Virus record (IMG/VR): IMGVR_UViG_3300046820_002137 | Span: 56,574-120,573 of that record | Strand: one strand, 5' to 3' | Length of the DNA stretch: 64,000 nucleotides | DNA from: a virus | Shown here: piece by piece, positions 19,226 through 30,100 of the stretch | Layout of the letters: each line of letters begins with the position of its first letter | Position numbering within the stretch: the first letter of the stretch is position 1 | Position numbers and translations under genes: made by a program | Notes under the pieces: generated by a model | Database searches by the model: none | What the model was told of the DNA's origin: nothing | What the model saw: the letters and a program-made list of their open reading frames with translations, nothing else

Positions 19226-19891
19226 TTATCTTACCTCGGTGAAGTCTCCCGATTCCTCATCTCCAAAATCTCTAAAACTTTTTTTGATATCTATAGGTGA
19301 ATAACCTTCAACATCATCCTGTGTTAGAATATAATCATTTTTTCCTGATTTTTCCAAATCAATTTCTTTATCCTCAAAAAAATCACTTAGTTTTTGGTTA
19401 AACGGTCCTGAATCTAAACTACGTAATTCAAGTTTTTCCTCAGGAGTTTTTGTTCTATATTTTTCAACTTTAGCCTCTAAATCATTTAATTTGGTAACGA
19501 TAGAATCCATATTAGATAGTTTACTTTCTAACTCTTCTAAGTGTTTGAATAAGTTATCAAAGTATTCTTCTTGTTTTGTTTCAATATTTTTTTGTGACTT
19601 AACTAAATCTGTTATTTCAAGTTCTTCTCCTTTTGCTTTACCTTCCTCATCTCCAATTTTTTCAACATCTGGGTCGGTTGCAACATCCACAGGTTGTGGA
19701 GCCGCGGTTTCAGGTGCTGCCGGAGGTGGTGGAGCCGCACCTTCTGCGGGTGGTAATGCTCCCGGGTCACCAGGTGGTGGGGGAACCGCACCTGGGTCCG
19801 CTGGTGGTGGAGGTACATCCTGTTCAGTGATATAATTATTTATTTCGTTATATCTTTTAATTTCATTTAAAATTTTTAAATCTACTCTCAT
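19226..19891 (-). CDS. Proline-rich coiled-coil protein of unknown function (221 aa)
   Basis: A short helical N-terminus (ILNEIKRYNEINNYI) is followed at about residues 25-70 by a low-complexity Pro/Ala/Gly tract (repeats of PPPP and DPGA), then a predicted coiled coil at about 95-150 (LEELESKLSNMDSIVTKLND) and an acidic C-terminus. No catalytic motif or membrane segment is seen. It lies at the end of the tail unit, 4 bp after a 74-aa gene. A scaffold, head-core or tail-linker role is conceivable, but the sequence does not decide. The Pro-rich tract makes it a possible substrate for a prolyl hydroxylase. Confidence 0.75.
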   Translation of the reverse strand: MRVDLKILNEIKRYNEINNYITEQDVPPPPADPGAVPPPPGDPGALPPAEGAAPPPPAAPETAAPQPVDVATDPDVEKIGDEEGKAKGEELEITDLVKSQKNIETKQEEYFDNLFKHLEELESKLSNMDSIVTKLNDLEAKVEKYRTKTPEEKLELRSLDSGPFNQKLSDFFEDKEIDLEKSGKNDYILTQDDVEGYSPIDIKKSFRDFGDEESGDFTEVR

Positions 19892-19895
19892 TTGT

Positions 19896-20120
19896 TTAAC
19901 CGTTTAAAAGTTGTTTAACTCCATGTAAAGTTTCTACTTGGATTTTTTTATTAATATTCATGGTATTATCTACTCTCTCGATTAGACCATCTTTCATTCT
20001 CACGGTGTAACAATCACCAGTGTCTAAATCACATACCTCTTTGAATCCGCCGCCAGCGTCTCTTTCGGTTATTCTAGTATTTTTTCCCAAATACCTGTCT
20101 AAAATTTCTTTAGTATTCAT
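19896..20120 (-). CDS. Small unknown protein (74 aa)
   Basis: I do not recognise it. It begins MNTKEILDRYLGKN, has a central beta-like stretch with two cysteines in VCDLDTGDCYTVRM, and ends in a short helix. The gene follows a TATTTAT motif by 12 nt and precedes the proline-rich 221-aa gene by 4 bp, so the two are probably a late two-gene unit. Confidence 0.7.
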   Translation of the reverse strand: MNTKEILDRYLGKNTRITERDAGGGFKEVCDLDTGDCYTVRMKDGLIERVDNTMNINKKIQVETLHGVKQLLNG

Positions 20121-20132
20121 GGTTTTTTATTT

Positions 20133-20140
20133 ATAAATAT
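20133..20140 (-). promoter_or_regulatory. Candidate late promoter, TATTTAT motif
   Basis: GATATTTATAAATA on the coding strand, 12 nt before the ATG of the 74-aa gene, in the 44-bp gap after the 2234-aa gene. One of the fullest matches in the window. Confidence 0.6.
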
Positions 20141-20164
20141 CTTTATTATGATAAAAATTGTTAC

Positions 20165-23100
20165 TTAAATAACAGTCTCATCCATTAAACTTATAGCATC
20201 AGATACCTCAGTAATTATGTTATTTTTTTGAGTTTCACTCATTTCGTCCCAAACATTAGACTCAAGCTGTTTTGCTTCAGAATTTAAAACTATAAATTTC
20301 TCATATTCTCCATCTTCCGCCAAATTTGGAGTAATTCTTTGCGCCCATCTTTGTGTTAATATTTTAACAGAATCTTCTAAACTATTAAATGACACGTATG
20401 GTTTATTATTAGATGTACAATAAAATAATCCATTACCATTAGAATCTACTTTAAAATAATTAGCCGACCCACCCCAGTCTCCTGAAATATCAATACCGGC
20501 AAAATTATTATTATACGTTTCAAAGTTCGGATTAGAGAACGTACTCGTATATAATTTAGCAAAAACAATTTGACTTAGTATTGTTGACCTTTCAATATCA
20601 TTTGGTATTGCCTCTAATGATAATCTTATAACCACCTCTTTAACTTCTTTAGGTGTTGCGGTTGATTTAACTGGTTCTTCTTTTAAGTATTGAGAATACT
20701 TAGTATTTGCACTACAAGTTTGATTTTCAGAGAAAGTATTTGCGGGATTTGAATTTATATTATCGTAACTTTCTTGAGTTTGTGATTTAACATTTGTTGC
20801 CGAACCTTGTTCAGTATCGGTTTCTTGTTTCATCCTATCTTGTATTTTCTTTATTAAATTAGTCTTTAATGTTTGAATAAATTGGTCAACTTTAGGTAAC
20901 GCCGCAGTTGGTTGTCTTACTCCCGTTAATCTTGTTTCAAACATACCAGGTGCTATTGCATGTGTAACTTCCAATATCATGTAAGGACCACTAAACATAG
21001 GTACATATCTTAAATTAAAATACATTGTAGGTTGAATAAGTGCGTTACCCATCATGTTTATAGTACAGTTGTAACTTCTATTTTTATATATGTTATATAA
21101 CGATGTGCTTTGTGTTGCTCCTCCTCTGTTTCCAGCCTGATTTGCCATACTATTAATCACTTGGAGTGACTCAGCGGTAGAAGTACCAGATTCTTGGGAT
21201 ACTTCAAATGATTTAAATATAGATTGATTTTGAGTTCCTATATCCACATTAAATCCAACCACTTTATTAGATTTATCCCAGTCAGTTTTATTTGTTTGGT
21301 TCTCGACAAGAGGATTATCAGAAGCTCTTCTCAAGTCAAACGCGTCGTCTCTAAACCTATAATCGACATTATTTTTCATGTCAACGTGTTCAGACGCTTT
21401 AGTTGAATACATACAAACCATCTTAGCTGAAGAATCTCTATAATCCACATTCAAAAATGTACCAAATAATGTGTTACCAAATTCTAGAGTACCTTCAGGT
21501 TTAGGTTTAGGATTTTTTCCAGCATCTTGTACGTTATAAAAATTAACATAAGATGGCATATTCATTATGACAAAATTGTTTTCAATCAATATAGATTGGA
21601 AAAACGTGAATACTGTCATTTTTGGATTTATGTTCACCAGTTTATCTTTAAGTTTAAAGATATCAATTAATACTTTATCTCCAACATTTCTACTCGCTCT
21701 ATCCAACATTAACAAATCCTCAAACAGTGTCTTTTCTTTAAAATTAGCACCCGCTATCCATTTATCGTTGGTTGCCTTAAATGATTCCCATAGTTCTACT
21801 TTTGTTTGTTTACCATCTAATTCAGATGGTTTTGGTGGTTTGTTTTGGGAACTTGTAACATTAGCCAAAGCACTTCTAATTCTTAACATTAAGTTATTTA
21901 CTGTATCGGATTGAAAACTATCAACTTGATTCAAATACTCATCCATAGAATTAACTAACGTAACATTACCCCATTTAGAATTAGCATCAGGAACTGTAGG
22001 GTATTGTGGTTCTGGTGGTGTTTCGATATTTGTAACGTATTGTTCATCATCAGAATTTTGAGATACAAACCCATAAACTGTTTCAATGGCTTGATTAACA
22101 ATAACCGTATTATTGGTTGGGTCATCAATATCAACTTGTTCCCCTGTAAATTCAGAATCACCATTCTCATTCTTTAAAACAACAAATTTTTTTTGGTTAT
22201 TTTTATACACGGTTACAGTAGATGCGTCATTAAGTGTATATATCTGTAGAATTTGACCAGGAAAATTAGTTGTGGGTAAAGAAGGACTAACACCTGTTTG
22301 TTCTTGTGTTAATTTTTGAGTTGCATATATTTTAATTATTGGTGCTAAATTTTCTATATTTTTCTCAGTAAATTCAACATTTAAATCAACAAAAAAATCA
22401 GTAATATATGAACCATTGTCAGTATAACTTAACTCAGGTATTTCTGAAAACCCTACATATAATTCTAAAGCCTTCCAAGCGTCTAGGTTATTAGTAGACG
22501 AAGTAGTTAATGTTGTGGTTCCTCCATTTGTTGGTAATGAGTTTTGAACATAACTACCCCAACTATACGGGTCCTTAATATCTCTATTTGAAAAAGTATA
22601 AAACAATCTTTTATCAAACCCTGAAGGATTACCTAATTTAAAAACTATGTCGTAATTTAAAAATTCTTTTAAATAACTATTAACTTGGGTAGCTTGGGTT
22701 TGTTGTATATTAGAGACGATATCTGTTGCCGATAAATCTGCCGGAGTATTTTTAGGCACCTTCATCATTTCCCTCATCATCATTTGGAAATTTTTAAATG
22801 ATTTCTTAGGTATTGATTCCCCTTCTGTTGATGTTGATGACTGATAGTTAGTCACTGACTGTGAGAAATTTAAAAATTCCTTTTCAAAACTATCTAAGGC
22901 ATTTTTATCAAAAGCGCTAAATAATTCTGAAATTAAATCATACCCTAGTTCATCAGAGTTAAGGGAATAATTTTCTTGCTCTTCGGAATCATTATTAACG
23001 TATTTTATATATTTATTAGGTCCTGGTTTAGATAATTTACTGATATCAAAATAACCATAATTAGGACACGCCCACATTCCTCTAACCGAACCATCATACA

Positions 23101-26100
23101 TAGCATAGTTACCACTAACTTCAATGACTAACTTAGCATTATCTGTGTCACCTTCAAAACATTCATTAAATGTTTGATTAATTAAACTACCATTAGATGG
23201 GATTGGATATTCAAAATTTCCGTCTGAAGTATCTACTGTTACAGACCAAGGAGTTAGACTTAAACTCCTACTAGAATTAGCAGGGTCAAAACCTAAATTA
23301 CCATTTATTATTGCGTCACTTACAACATTTAAATTTACCCCTGAATCAATCCCACTTTGGATATCGGAACTAGTATATCCATTAAAAACTTCAGAACCTT
23401 GATAGAAAACATTAAAGTCGTTAATTAATTTAGGATAAAAACCTGTGTTAATTACAGTTTGGGTTGGTCCTCCTATTGTGAAATTAACATCCTGTTCTAG
23501 TACTATTTCCACACTTTCACCGTTAACAGTTAAATTATATGCGGTTGTTGGGTCTGAATTTACTGGGTCATAGTTTTCAATATATTCAAAATTATTCCAA
23601 ACACCGTCCATAATATCTACGTTGTTTTGAATATCGTTTTTGTATCTATACCATATCGAACCTATTTTTAAAACCCAAGCATACGGAACTTTATGAATCG
23701 CACTGAACTTTTTTAACGTGGCCAATATATAATCTAAATCATTAGTTGTATTATTAGACTGACTTGAATTATAAGTTTTATATTTTTCTCTTAGGGTACA
23801 TAATGGTAGACTGTTAATAAACAAGTAAGCCGCAGTAACAAATGGAGAGTCTTCCCCATTAGTTTGTTTTAATACACCCTCTTGAATCGCGTTTATAAAC
23901 ATAGGAGTATTCAACATAGAATTAACTTGGTCTGCCGATACCCCAGCATCGTAATTTTTATATCTAATATTACCTTCAGTTAAAAACTGAGTTTGGTAGG
24001 TTCTATTATTAAAAAATTCAATTAAGTCAGTTTCTTTGTTTACGTTTGGTACCTGAGCGTTTTCATAAATGAAATTTGTTATAGGTCTTTTTGTTAATGT
24101 AGTATCAGTGTTGTTAAAATTAGAAATAATTTTATTACTCCTGTTATATGTTATTATCTTAGTAGTATTAAACGCAGCCTTAGCGTCAGAAACCGCAGCA
24201 CCATTAGCCAAAGAGTTCTTAACCCAATCTGTATTAGTTATCGGATATGTGTCTAATAAATCAAATTCATTTGTCTCAGAATTACCAGTTATAAAATTTT
24301 CGAATTCTGTTTCATTTTCCAATGAAACCAATGGATTTGATTTTGTTGCCGCCACTGTACGTACATCCAAAAATTGGAACCCACCGCTTTCAGTTTGATT
24401 CTTGATATATTCAGTGTTGAATATACCCCTTATAAAGTTTTGCCAACTTTTACCCATACCTGAATTTGATATGTGTTTAAGTGTTGGTACAAAATTTTCA
24501 GAATTTAACCCGTAGTTTTTCAATTTTTCAATCAAAAATCCACTATCAGTTCCTAATCCGTTAACCATATTTATTTTTTCGGCATCCGATATAGTACTAG
24601 CCACAGAATCTCTACTTTGTGTAGATGAAGCGGCTCTAGAAAGTCTAGAATAATTTGAGGTATAAAATAATCTTTCATATATTTCATAGAAAAATTTAAC
24701 CTCATCTTTATTTGAAAAAATTTCGTTGGTTACAGGAAATTCCATTCCATTCATTGAAACTCTTTTGACATCAGTTTCCTCGTTAAAATTAGGTTGCCCG
24801 TTTTTAGTATCTCCCGCTCTTTCAGTATACCCTCTTAAAAACTCTTCTAAAAATTCAACTTCAGGCCATACATCATATTGATTCCCTTTTGTTTGACTAA
24901 CATAATCAGGGTCTCCAGGGTATGCTATTACATACTTTTCCTCTCCATTTTCTCCATTAGTTTCAACAATAAATTGAGGCCATGGATATATCGGTAAAGT
25001 TTCGTTATTACCTGATGATATATTATCGGCACAAGCACTTGAAGTTGATGAGTTTAAAATACAATTTTTTCTTACTTTATCATCTCTCTTGTCCCAAGCT
25101 CTAGTATGAACATCATCCATCATTCTTAAAAATGCCTCTGAATTTGCAAAAATAACCGCCATAATATTCCTAGCAGTTGGTACGAATCCAAGTCCTGTAC
25201 TTTTACTTTGTAACTTTTCTGCAAGAGCCTTTGTTATGTCATCTTGAATTTTTTCTCGATAAGCAATTAAATCTTTACTCATTCTATTAGTCTCACTTAA
25301 AAAAGTCTGAGTTAGAACTTTAGTTTCCTTATTAATATTAGTGTTGTTTAAATTACCAAATTTATAATATGTGTATTTAGGGACGGGTTCTCCATCTTTA
25401 AGAGTTATATTTCCCGCATTAAAATTCATATTTTCAGATAATTCTTTACCCAACGCATTTAAATCTTCAGTAGTTGGTTCTTGATTACCCTTTCTCTGTT
25501 TAAATGTTTCTGTTAAGTTAATTTCACTAGGATTAGTTAATTCTTGGTAAAATAATTCAATTTTTATATTATTTGGTATACTACTTCGTTGTTTTTTACC
25601 GTTTATTTCATAAAACCCGTTTTCTCCTACTGTTTTATTACTATTTAATATTGTGTTATATTCGGTAATAAGTTTTTTTAGATTTGTAAGAGCCTCTTCT
25701 TTCTTTTTCTCATCCGAAAATTCTTTTTTGAATGAATACAATTTCATGTCGTCTGAGACCGAAACAAAATAATTTTGTTTGTCCATGTATGTTTCAAACC
25801 AAGATTCATTTAAAATGTAAAAAACTTTGTTTTGATACTCTTTTAACTTTTTTTCATAAAATTCCAAGTCATTAAGTGGGGCCATATTTTGTTGTATGAA
25901 AGACTCCAAATAATTTTTTATAAAAAATTCCAATCTATAATACATTTGCATTATAGTAATCTCTGGAAAATCATCAGGTATTAAACCTTTATTTTTGTAC
26001 TCACTATATAGTTCTTTAATTTTTTGTGTTCCCTTTTGAACCGGTAAATCGTTAACTGTTGTAGATTGTGACGGACCTCCTTCATTACCCTTAACAGGTA

Positions 26101-26869
26101 AGTTATTACTATACATGTGAGGAGTTGCCAGAGCCGCCGCCATTGTAACCTCATTAAGCACGTTGTACTTATAAGTTATCATTTTTAATGTTATATGAAA
26201 ATTACCGCTCGATGTACTATATCGACTAGTAAAATTCTCTAACATCAATGAATACCTAACCGCCTTACCAAAAAATCCTTTTATTGTTAAATAAAATATC
26301 GGATACGGTAAGTTAAAGAACACCGCATATGGTGAATTGTCACCTCCTTCAAATAAAGCCCTGCCTTTTACATCCTCTAATTCAATAGTTACTGTTGGGG
26401 TAAAAGAAGTATTTTGTTTTATATTAATTGATACGATTCCAAGTAACCCGTTATCTACCGCCCCTTGTTTACCATTAGATAATAAGGTTTGTCTAGTATA
26501 GAAATCATCATCTTTATCAGGATTTTTAAATGTGTCTACCTTTACTTGGTTATCACCCAACCCTTTTAAAGTATTTTTACCTGTAATTTCATCAGTATAA
26601 CTGTTATCTAAAAATTCTTTACCACCAGGTTTTAAAAAATTAATGGCGGCTATCGATGTATTTCTGATAATATCGTTATTATCAGAACCTAAAGCTAGTT
26701 TTGTTCTCGGTATTGGTTTACACTCTAAATTAGCATACATCACCAAATTTTCATGGTTGATGAGCCTTTCTTTTGAGTTACCCTCATCATCAATTACTTT
26801 ATTTGGGTCAACAATAACTATATTATTATAATCAAATTCAACTAATATGTTTTCTGAGTTATCTACCAT
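20165..26869 (-). CDS. Giant baseplate hub protein with C-terminal cell-wall-hydrolase-like domain (2234 aa)
   Basis: Near residues 170-250 a conserved-looking stretch (LPYPIFYLTIKGFFGKAVR) resembles N-terminal hub domains. At about 1930-1990 the segment CTINMMGNALIQPTMYFNLR followed by PMFSGPYMILEVTH resembles the gp27/gpD-type hub fold that forms the ring under the tail tube. The last 150 residues (NNNFAGIDISGDWGG, then SFNSLEDSVKILTQRWAQRI) look like the substrate-binding part of phage glucosaminidase/lysozyme-type domains. A hub carrying its own peptidoglycan-degrading tip would match T4 gp27 plus gp5 in one chain. The gene overlaps the LysM gene start by 11 bp. Confidence 0.75.
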   Translation of the reverse strand: MVDNSENILVEFDYNNIVIVDPNKVIDDEGNSKERLINHENLVMYANLECKPIPRTKLALGSDNNDIIRNTSIAAINFLKPGGKEFLDNSYTDEITGKNTLKGLGDNQVKVDTFKNPDKDDDFYTRQTLLSNGKQGAVDNGLLGIVSINIKQNTSFTPTVTIELEDVKGRALFEGGDNSPYAVFFNLPYPIFYLTIKGFFGKAVRYSLMLENFTSRYSTSSGNFHITLKMITYKYNVLNEVTMAAALATPHMYSNNLPVKGNEGGPSQSTTVNDLPVQKGTQKIKELYSEYKNKGLIPDDFPEITIMQMYYRLEFFIKNYLESFIQQNMAPLNDLEFYEKKLKEYQNKVFYILNESWFETYMDKQNYFVSVSDDMKLYSFKKEFSDEKKKEEALTNLKKLITEYNTILNSNKTVGENGFYEINGKKQRSSIPNNIKIELFYQELTNPSEINLTETFKQRKGNQEPTTEDLNALGKELSENMNFNAGNITLKDGEPVPKYTYYKFGNLNNTNINKETKVLTQTFLSETNRMSKDLIAYREKIQDDITKALAEKLQSKSTGLGFVPTARNIMAVIFANSEAFLRMMDDVHTRAWDKRDDKVRKNCILNSSTSSACADNISSGNNETLPIYPWPQFIVETNGENGEEKYVIAYPGDPDYVSQTKGNQYDVWPEVEFLEEFLRGYTERAGDTKNGQPNFNEETDVKRVSMNGMEFPVTNEIFSNKDEVKFFYEIYERLFYTSNYSRLSRAASSTQSRDSVASTISDAEKINMVNGLGTDSGFLIEKLKNYGLNSENFVPTLKHISNSGMGKSWQNFIRGIFNTEYIKNQTESGGFQFLDVRTVAATKSNPLVSLENETEFENFITGNSETNEFDLLDTYPITNTDWVKNSLANGAAVSDAKAAFNTTKIITYNRSNKIISNFNNTDTTLTKRPITNFIYENAQVPNVNKETDLIEFFNNRTYQTQFLTEGNIRYKNYDAGVSADQVNSMLNTPMFINAIQEGVLKQTNGEDSPFVTAAYLFINSLPLCTLREKYKTYNSSQSNNTTNDLDYILATLKKFSAIHKVPYAWVLKIGSIWYRYKNDIQNNVDIMDGVWNNFEYIENYDPVNSDPTTAYNLTVNGESVEIVLEQDVNFTIGGPTQTVINTGFYPKLINDFNVFYQGSEVFNGYTSSDIQSGIDSGVNLNVVSDAIINGNLGFDPANSSRSLSLTPWSVTVDTSDGNFEYPIPSNGSLINQTFNECFEGDTDNAKLVIEVSGNYAMYDGSVRGMWACPNYGYFDISKLSKPGPNKYIKYVNNDSEEQENYSLNSDELGYDLISELFSAFDKNALDSFEKEFLNFSQSVTNYQSSTSTEGESIPKKSFKNFQMMMREMMKVPKNTPADLSATDIVSNIQQTQATQVNSYLKEFLNYDIVFKLGNPSGFDKRLFYTFSNRDIKDPYSWGSYVQNSLPTNGGTTTLTTSSTNNLDAWKALELYVGFSEIPELSYTDNGSYITDFFVDLNVEFTEKNIENLAPIIKIYATQKLTQEQTGVSPSLPTTNFPGQILQIYTLNDASTVTVYKNNQKKFVVLKNENGDSEFTGEQVDIDDPTNNTVIVNQAIETVYGFVSQNSDDEQYVTNIETPPEPQYPTVPDANSKWGNVTLVNSMDEYLNQVDSFQSDTVNNLMLRIRSALANVTSSQNKPPKPSELDGKQTKVELWESFKATNDKWIAGANFKEKTLFEDLLMLDRASRNVGDKVLIDIFKLKDKLVNINPKMTVFTFFQSILIENNFVIMNMPSYVNFYNVQDAGKNPKPKPEGTLEFGNTLFGTFLNVDYRDSSAKMVCMYSTKASEHVDMKNNVDYRFRDDAFDLRRASDNPLVENQTNKTDWDKSNKVVGFNVDIGTQNQSIFKSFEVSQESGTSTAESLQVINSMANQAGNRGGATQSTSLYNIYKNRSYNCTINMMGNALIQPTMYFNLRYVPMFSGPYMILEVTHAIAPGMFETRLTGVRQPTAALPKVDQFIQTLKTNLIKKIQDRMKQETDTEQGSATNVKSQTQESYDNINSNPANTFSENQTCSANTKYSQYLKEEPVKSTATPKEVKEVVIRLSLEAIPNDIERSTILSQIVFAKLYTSTFSNPNFETYNNNFAGIDISGDWGGSANYFKVDSNGNGLFYCTSNNKPYVSFNSLEDSVKILTQRWAQRITPNLAEDGEYEKFIVLNSEAKQLESNVWDEMSETQKNNIITEVSDAISLMDETVI

Positions 26870-27185
26870 AATAAAAGAAATGATTATCTAATTGATTCTT
26901 ATAATCCTGTAATGAAGTTACAAGTGGAAATGGAATTGTCAATACACTACCGTCAACTATATTCCATTCTTGTCCTCCAAACTTAGGGTTAGCTTGTAAA
27001 ATTAACCATCCAAAAAATGGCGAACCATAATACTGTTGTGAAACTTTATCAAGTCTAGATTGTCCAACCTTATAGATATATCTTTTATCTGTGCTTTTAC
27101 TAGGTAAATCCACATAAGTAACGACAGTTTGTTGTCCGTTAACTATAAATTCAGTATATCTATTATAATATTGTTTTTTTGCCAT
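26859..27185 (-). CDS. LysM-type baseplate protein, gp53/gpX-like (108 aa)
   Basis: A small protein with a LysM-like repeat at about residues 38-85 (YIYKVGQSRLDKVSQQYYG, then a WLILQANP block and GSVLTIP), the usual signature of T4 gp53 and P2 gpX type tail proteins. These sit at the inner baseplate near gp6/gp25 or the tube base and may help the tail engage the murein. It is only 3 bp from the 1681-aa gene and overlaps the hub gene, so the three are translated as one unit. Confidence 0.85.
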   Translation of the reverse strand: MAKKQYYNRYTEFIVNGQQTVVTYVDLPSKSTDKRYIYKVGQSRLDKVSQQYYGSPFFGWLILQANPKFGGQEWNIVDGSVLTIPFPLVTSLQDYKNQLDNHFFYYGR

Positions 27186-27187
27186 TG

Positions 27188-30100
27188 TTAGAAATTAAAC
27201 TTAGCGTTATCTAAATAAGTAGTGTTAGGTCCATGATTTTGACCGTCATATAGTTTTTTAATATCCTCTGATTGTGTTGCATTATCTACACCCGGAACCG
27301 TTGTATAATTGAACTTTCTTGTTTTACCTTTTGGGTACATTTTCTCATCTAAATCATCAACAAAATCTTTATAGTCATTACTGTCTTTGAAGTCGGTGTA
27401 AAGTTCTTCTTCGTATTCAAGTTCTTTAGTATACTCCTTGGCCAAATCATCAACAATACCATCAAATTTATTTTTCAAATTGGTTGGGTCACTAACACTT
27501 ACAAGGTCTCCTTTTATAATTGAATTTTTAAAACTTTCTCTTTTATTACTGTCTTGTAAAACTCTTGAAATAATTAAGAAGAAATGTTTTTCGGGACTAT
27601 CCACACTGTTTCCTCCGATAAAGTTATCATACACTGGTATAAAATTACCAACTTCATCATAAGGTTCTTCAGTTATCTTATTATCAGTTAATAGTGTTTG
27701 ATAATCAATCAAAGTATTTGACGCTCTATTTAAATCATCCCAAAGTTCATCATCCGTGGAGCTAATTGAAGGGTTTACAGTTGTGGTTGTTGTACTAACT
27801 TCACTAGTTCCATTAATAGTATATACTATCGGTAGATTCTTATCTCCAATTTTACCGTCAGTTAGGGTGGCAACAAGATTTAATTTTCTTATAATCCTAC
27901 TATAATCCTGTTGGAAAGTTACCATTTCTTGTGATGTTGTATATAAAACATTTGAAAAATTGTTATATAGGTCACTAACATAAGATATCATATTTTCGGT
28001 AATAGTATCCATTACATTTGACTGCCAACTAAATTTATCCAATTCTTTCATGATTGGATTCGTTCTATCTGTTATTTCACTCTTAACTAAATCAAAAATA
28101 TCCTTTGTAAACGAGTCGATATTTGATGGTGCCCCATATATTGGAGCATCGACTTGACTAGTTGTACTGATATTTAATCCACCTTCGTTATATAATCTGT
28201 CTTTGTTCATGAATTGAACAATTCCGTGATTAGTATTCAACATTACTTTTTCTAACAGATTAGGAATCGTTTCCATATATGTTTTAGTACTTCCCTGAAG
28301 TTCGTCCATAACTTTTTGGTAACTTATGTCACCAGTTTGTCCACTTTCTACCGGATTTGTACTTAATATTTCTCCGATGGTATTACCACCATCATTTGTT
28401 GGTTGATTATCAACATTATTGACTGTTGAATTTTCTTCTCCTAATTCAAGAGCGTCAATAAATTTCTTATCCAAAGCTTTCCAAGAATCATCGGTCCATG
28501 TTGACCTTTCATCATATATTTCAGTGTTAGCGTAATAGTTAAATGATAGTGCGTTTTGTAACTGTTCAACCGGTTTTGCAAGTCCATGACCACCAATCAT
28601 ATCAAAACTTAATGATATTTTGGCAATCATAGGTTGTACACCAATACCCTCAGGGTTCATATCAAAAAGTGGTGACTCATAAGTTATACCTAATTCTCTT
28701 GGGATTATTTTACAGTTATAGAAATCACCGATTCTAAGTATCAAAACCGGAGGTGCTCCAAATGATGTATTAACAGCATCATTTGATTTAGGTTTACCAT
28801 CAGAACCTATCACAGGTATAGTTTCACCAGGTCTAACACATTGATTTAAGAAAGTTAATCTAGCATTTAAACCTTCAGGTGTCATAGAATGGAACGCCGG
28901 GTTGAAGTACTTAATCTTTTCTTTTATTGAATCGTAAACCATTGGGGCGTTTTCTTTTATAACCTCGAAATAATCACACTCAGTTAATAAATTTCTAACT
29001 ATCTGTTTACTAATACCTTCTTTGAGTTTTTTTTCAATTGTTACATTATCTTTTGGTTGTGGTTTTTGTGGTACAATTCCTTGTTCTGAGGTGGAACTAC
29101 TTGGTGGGTTAAAAAGAACACCCGGATTTTCTTCTAAATTATCGGGTATAGTTCCAGCGTCAGATGGTTTATCGTTTATAACTATGGTACTTATTCTAAG
29201 TCTTCTACATGCCATAACACTAACAGAATAAATCTGAGAACCGTTGTTTGTTGCCCCATTTTTATCCTCAACAGGTGTCGTACAATTTACGGTATCTTGC
29301 ATAACCCCTCCTTGTGCTATAGGGTTAGTAAAAGATTCTCCTGACCCTCCACCAAAACTTATTTTTAAGCTTCCATTATCAATATACTTACCTAAACTAA
29401 CACCACCTGATGTAAAGTTTCTAAAGTACTCAACAATAGAATCACTTCTTTTTTGGTTTATTGTCTCATTAAAATTAGAACTAACTGTAAAAGATTCACC
29501 ACCCTCTAAAACTATTGATATTGTTTTTTTCTCGGTAGTTAGAATACTAAACGCATCTTGAACCATTGAGTTTCCTCCGTCATTAATTAAAGAAAAATTA
29601 TCTTTAATAACTTGGTCAAAAAATTCATTAACATTTCTATTAAAATCATCCTCATTAAACAATTGTTCGGCGTTAGATACATATTCAGAAGACTTACTAA
29701 TATATTGATTATATAAAACATCATAAGAATCTACCGTTCCGTTAACCGATGGTGAATTATCATCAAAATAGAATGATAAATTTTCATATTTGTTTACAAA
29801 ATCATCAACACTTGGTTCATTAGTTACAATAGAACTAGTTGAACTATCCGCATAGTTTCCACTAGTATTAGTTTGCGAGTCTTTTCCAATTGAATTAATA
29901 ATATTTGTGACATCTTCTTGACTACTTTGTGGGTTGTTTAAAATTTCTTGATAGGTATATAAGTCTTTGGTAGGTAAGGTATTAAATTTTTGAGCTAATG
30001 TGTAGATATCATACTTCACACATCCTGCGAAAAATGAATCAATTATAGAGTCAACTCTTTCTTTAGCAACTCCTTTTAATTGTTTATCAACAATTAAATT

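Noticed and set aside
19491-19835. Plus-strand Gly/Ser-rich frame opposite the proline-rich gene
   Set aside because: It is the mirror of the Pro/Ala codon repeats and has no start context or homology.
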